Shown here in pieces: positions 21,619-23,366 of a stretch of DNA of 23,366 nucleotides. Source of the DNA: an uncultured Bacteroides sp. (GTDB lineage Bacteria > Bacteroidota > Bacteroidia > Bacteroidales > Bacteroidaceae); contig NZ_CAJLKP010000090.1 of assembly GCF_905207245.1 (NCBI RefSeq), forward strand, positions 1 to 23,366, written 5' to 3'. Within the stretch, counting starts at the first letter, position 1, and each line of letters begins with the position of its first letter. The notes below the pieces were generated by a model. That model did no database searches. It worked only from the letters and a program-made list of their open reading frames with translations, and was not told the origin of the DNA. The position numbers and the translations under genes are program-made.

Positions 21619-23366
21619 TTAAACTACATTGATTGCTTTGAACTTACAGCGTGCCATGCACATGCCACACTTGATACACTTGTCCGGATTGATGACATGC
21701 GGTTTGCGCACATCACCCAGAATGGCATCCGCCGGACAATGTTTAAAGCAAAGATGGCAACCGATGCACAGTTCCGGGTTGATAGTATAAGTCAGCAATG
21801 ATTTGCACTGCTTCGCCCGGCAGGTTTTATCCCTCACATGCTCCACGTATTCATCATAAAAGTTATTGAGCGTAGACAATACCGGATTGGGTGAAGTCTG
21901 TCCCAGCCCGCACAAGGCAGTATCCTTTATCACCTTTCCCAATGTAGAAAGTGCATCCAGATCTTTCATCGTGCCTCGTCCTTCGGTTATCTTGTTCAGC
22001 AGTTCCAACAGGCGCTTGTTACCAATACGGCAGGGCGTACATTTTCCACATGATTCTTCTACCGTAAAATCAAGATAGAAGCGTGACACAGAAACCATGC
22101 AATCGTCTTCATCCATCACAATCATACCACCGGAACCCATCATCGAGCCTTCTGCCAGCAAGTTGTCAAAGTCAATCGGCGTATCCAGATGCTTCTCCGT
22201 CAGGCAACCGCCCGAAGGTCCACCCGTCTGCACCGCCTTGAACTTCTTCCCTCCTTTGATGCCGCCTCCAATTTCATAAATCACCTCACGCAGGGTGGTG
22301 CCCATCGGCACTTCAATCAAACCTACGTTGTTAATCTTCCCGGCCAGCGCAAACACCTTCGTTCCTTTCGAGCGTTCCGTGCCGATAGACGCAAACCATT
22401 CCGCACCTTTCGTCAGGATGATAGGAATATTGGCAAGCGTCTCCACATTGTTCACATTGGTAGGTTTGCCCAGATAACCGGCTTCGGCAGGGAAAGGAGG
22501 TTTCAAAGTAGGTTCACCCCGCTTTCCTTCCATGGAGTGAATCAACGCAGTTTCTTCACCGCACACAAATGCTCCGGCACCATAACGTATTTCAATGTCG
22601 AAACTAAAGTCCGTACCGAATATATTCTTACCCAGCAAACCGTATTCGCGTGCCTGGGCAATAGCAATCTTCAAACGTTGTATAGCCAACGGATATTCCG
22701 CCCGGATATATACCAATCCTTTGGGAGAACCGATAGAATAACCACAAACTGCCATTGCTTCAACAATAGAGTGCGGATCACCCTCCATGATGGAACGGTC
22801 CATAAAAGCACCGGGGTCACCCTCGTCAGCGTTACACACCACATACTTCATGTCGGCCTGTTGCTTATGGGCAAATTCCCACTTCTTCCCTGTGGGGAAA
22901 CCACCACCACCACGTCCACGAAGTCCGGAACGTTTTATCACGTCTATCACCTCTTCCGGCTTTTTGTTGAGAAGACTGTCCGCCAAGGCCATATACCCAT
23001 CCAGCGCAATGTATTCTTCAATGTTTTCCGGATCGATGAAGCCGCAGTTACGCAAAGCGATGCGCATCTGCTTCCGATAGAAATCCATGTGTTTGGAGTC
23101 GCTGACGGTCTTCTCCGTCTTCGGGTCGATATAGAGCAGCCGCTCTATTTTCCGTCCCCCGATGATATGCTCTCTGACTATCTCGTCGGCATCATCAGGC
23201 ACCACCTGGGTATAGAAAGTGTTATCAGGGATAATCTTCACGATAGGTCCCTTTTCACAAAAGCCGAAACAACCGGTAGTGATAATGTCCACCTTGTCGG
23301 CTATATTATTTCTCTCGAGTGTTTGCTGAAGGCGTTCAGCAATGATGTGGCTGTCGGATGCCTTGC
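21619..23366 (-). CDS. hydB: HydB, NuoF-like flavin/NADH subunit of trimeric hydrogenase (partial, runs off the right edge)
   Basis: The start lies outside the window; the frame is open to position 23366, and a GTG at 23290-23292 is internal because the upstream residues (KASDSHIIAERLQQ) and the following TGCFGFCEKGP (Cys-x3-Cys) belong to the N-terminal thioredoxin-like [2Fe-2S] domain. Then come the NuoF FMN/NADH domain with RGRGGGGFPTG and CNADEGDPGAFMDR, the SLBB region, the [4Fe-4S] site SCGKCTPCR, and a C-terminal two-cluster ferredoxin (CIGCHLCFKHCP and CIKCGMCMARC). It binds NADH and FMN and is the site proposed for electron bifurcation in such complexes. It ends 20 bp before hydA. 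Confidence 0.95.
   Translation of the reverse strand, partial: KASDSHIIAERLQQTLERNNIADKVDIITTGCFGFCEKGPIVKIIPDNTFYTQVVPDDADEIVREHIIGGRKIERLLYIDPKTEKTVSDSKHMDFYRKQMRIALRNCGFIDPENIEEYIALDGYMALADSLLNKKPEEVIDVIKRSGLRGRGGGGFPTGKKWEFAHKQQADMKYVVCNADEGDPGAFMDRSIMEGDPHSIVEAMAVCGYSIGSPKGLVYIRAEYPLAIQRLKIAIAQAREYGLLGKNIFGTDFSFDIEIRYGAGAFVCGEETALIHSMEGKRGEPTLKPPFPAEAGYLGKPTNVNNVETLANIPIILTKGAEWFASIGTERSKGTKVFALAGKINNVGLIEVPMGTTLREVIYEIGGGIKGGKKFKAVQTGGPSGGCLTEKHLDTPIDFDNLLAEGSMMGSGGMIVMDEDDCMVSVSRFYLDFTVEESCGKCTPCRIGNKRLLELLNKITEGRGTMKDLDALSTLGKVIKDTALCGLGQTSPNPVLSTLNNFYDEYVEHVRDKTCRAKQCKSLLTYTINPELCIGCHLCFKHCPADAILGDVRKPHVINPDKCIKCGMCMARCKFKAINVV

Overview
The window looks like a chromosomal segment of a gut Bacteroides-type bacterium (Bacteroidota) that carries one end of a Mu-like transposable prophage. 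The Bacteroidota assignment rests on many TAnnTTTG-type -7 promoter elements, weak Shine-Dalgarno sequences and a hydrogenase gene set of the Bacteroides kind. No species can be named from the sequence alone.

Positions 1 to about 9550 are prophage, with the transposase-proximal end on the right. Reading leftward on the minus strand from about 7.1 kb, the early operon encodes a Bro-N/Rha-like regulator, several small proteins, a MuA-like DDE transposase, a MuB-like ATPase with an N-terminal helix-turn-helix, a second RecA-like ATPase, a GemA-like protein, a coiled-coil protein and the start of a Mu Gam-like protein cut by the window edge. Reading rightward, toward the phage end, are a LexA/CI-type repressor with an intact Ala-Gly cleavage site, a small companion gene, an initiator-like tRNA on the minus strand, a paired 11-bp repeat, a 69-residue protein, a strong hairpin and four TGTAAC boxes about 21 bp apart that probably bind the transposase. 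Two nearly identical 15-bp repeats lie at the face-to-face early and repressor promoters and are good operator candidates.

The phage end interrupts a ferritin-like (rubrerythrin-type) gene at about 9.55 kb, leaving only its N-terminal part here. Host sequence follows: a DUF1848 protein with a C-terminal radical-SAM-like cysteine motif, an unknown protein, and an iron-containing alcohol dehydrogenase with a well-formed Bacteroides promoter.

From 13.0 kb to the end lies a hydrogen-metabolism locus. On the plus strand are a dihydroorotate-dehydrogenase-like flavoprotein with altered substrate residues, a ferredoxin-type single-subunit [FeFe] hydrogenase (probably group B), and the complete set of H-cluster maturases hydE, hydG and hydF. 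Converging on them from the minus strand are hydC, hydA and hydB of an NAD- and ferredoxin-linked trimeric, probably electron-bifurcating, [FeFe] hydrogenase; hydB runs off the right edge. The maturases presumably serve both enzymes. Together these would let the cell dispose of fermentation electrons as H2 from reduced ferredoxin alone, or from ferredoxin plus NADH.

The least expected items are the initiator-like phage tRNA, the tRNA-like hairpins directly before the transposase gene, the operator and 11-bp repeat architecture, and the dihydroorotate-dehydrogenase paralogue beside the hydrogenase.
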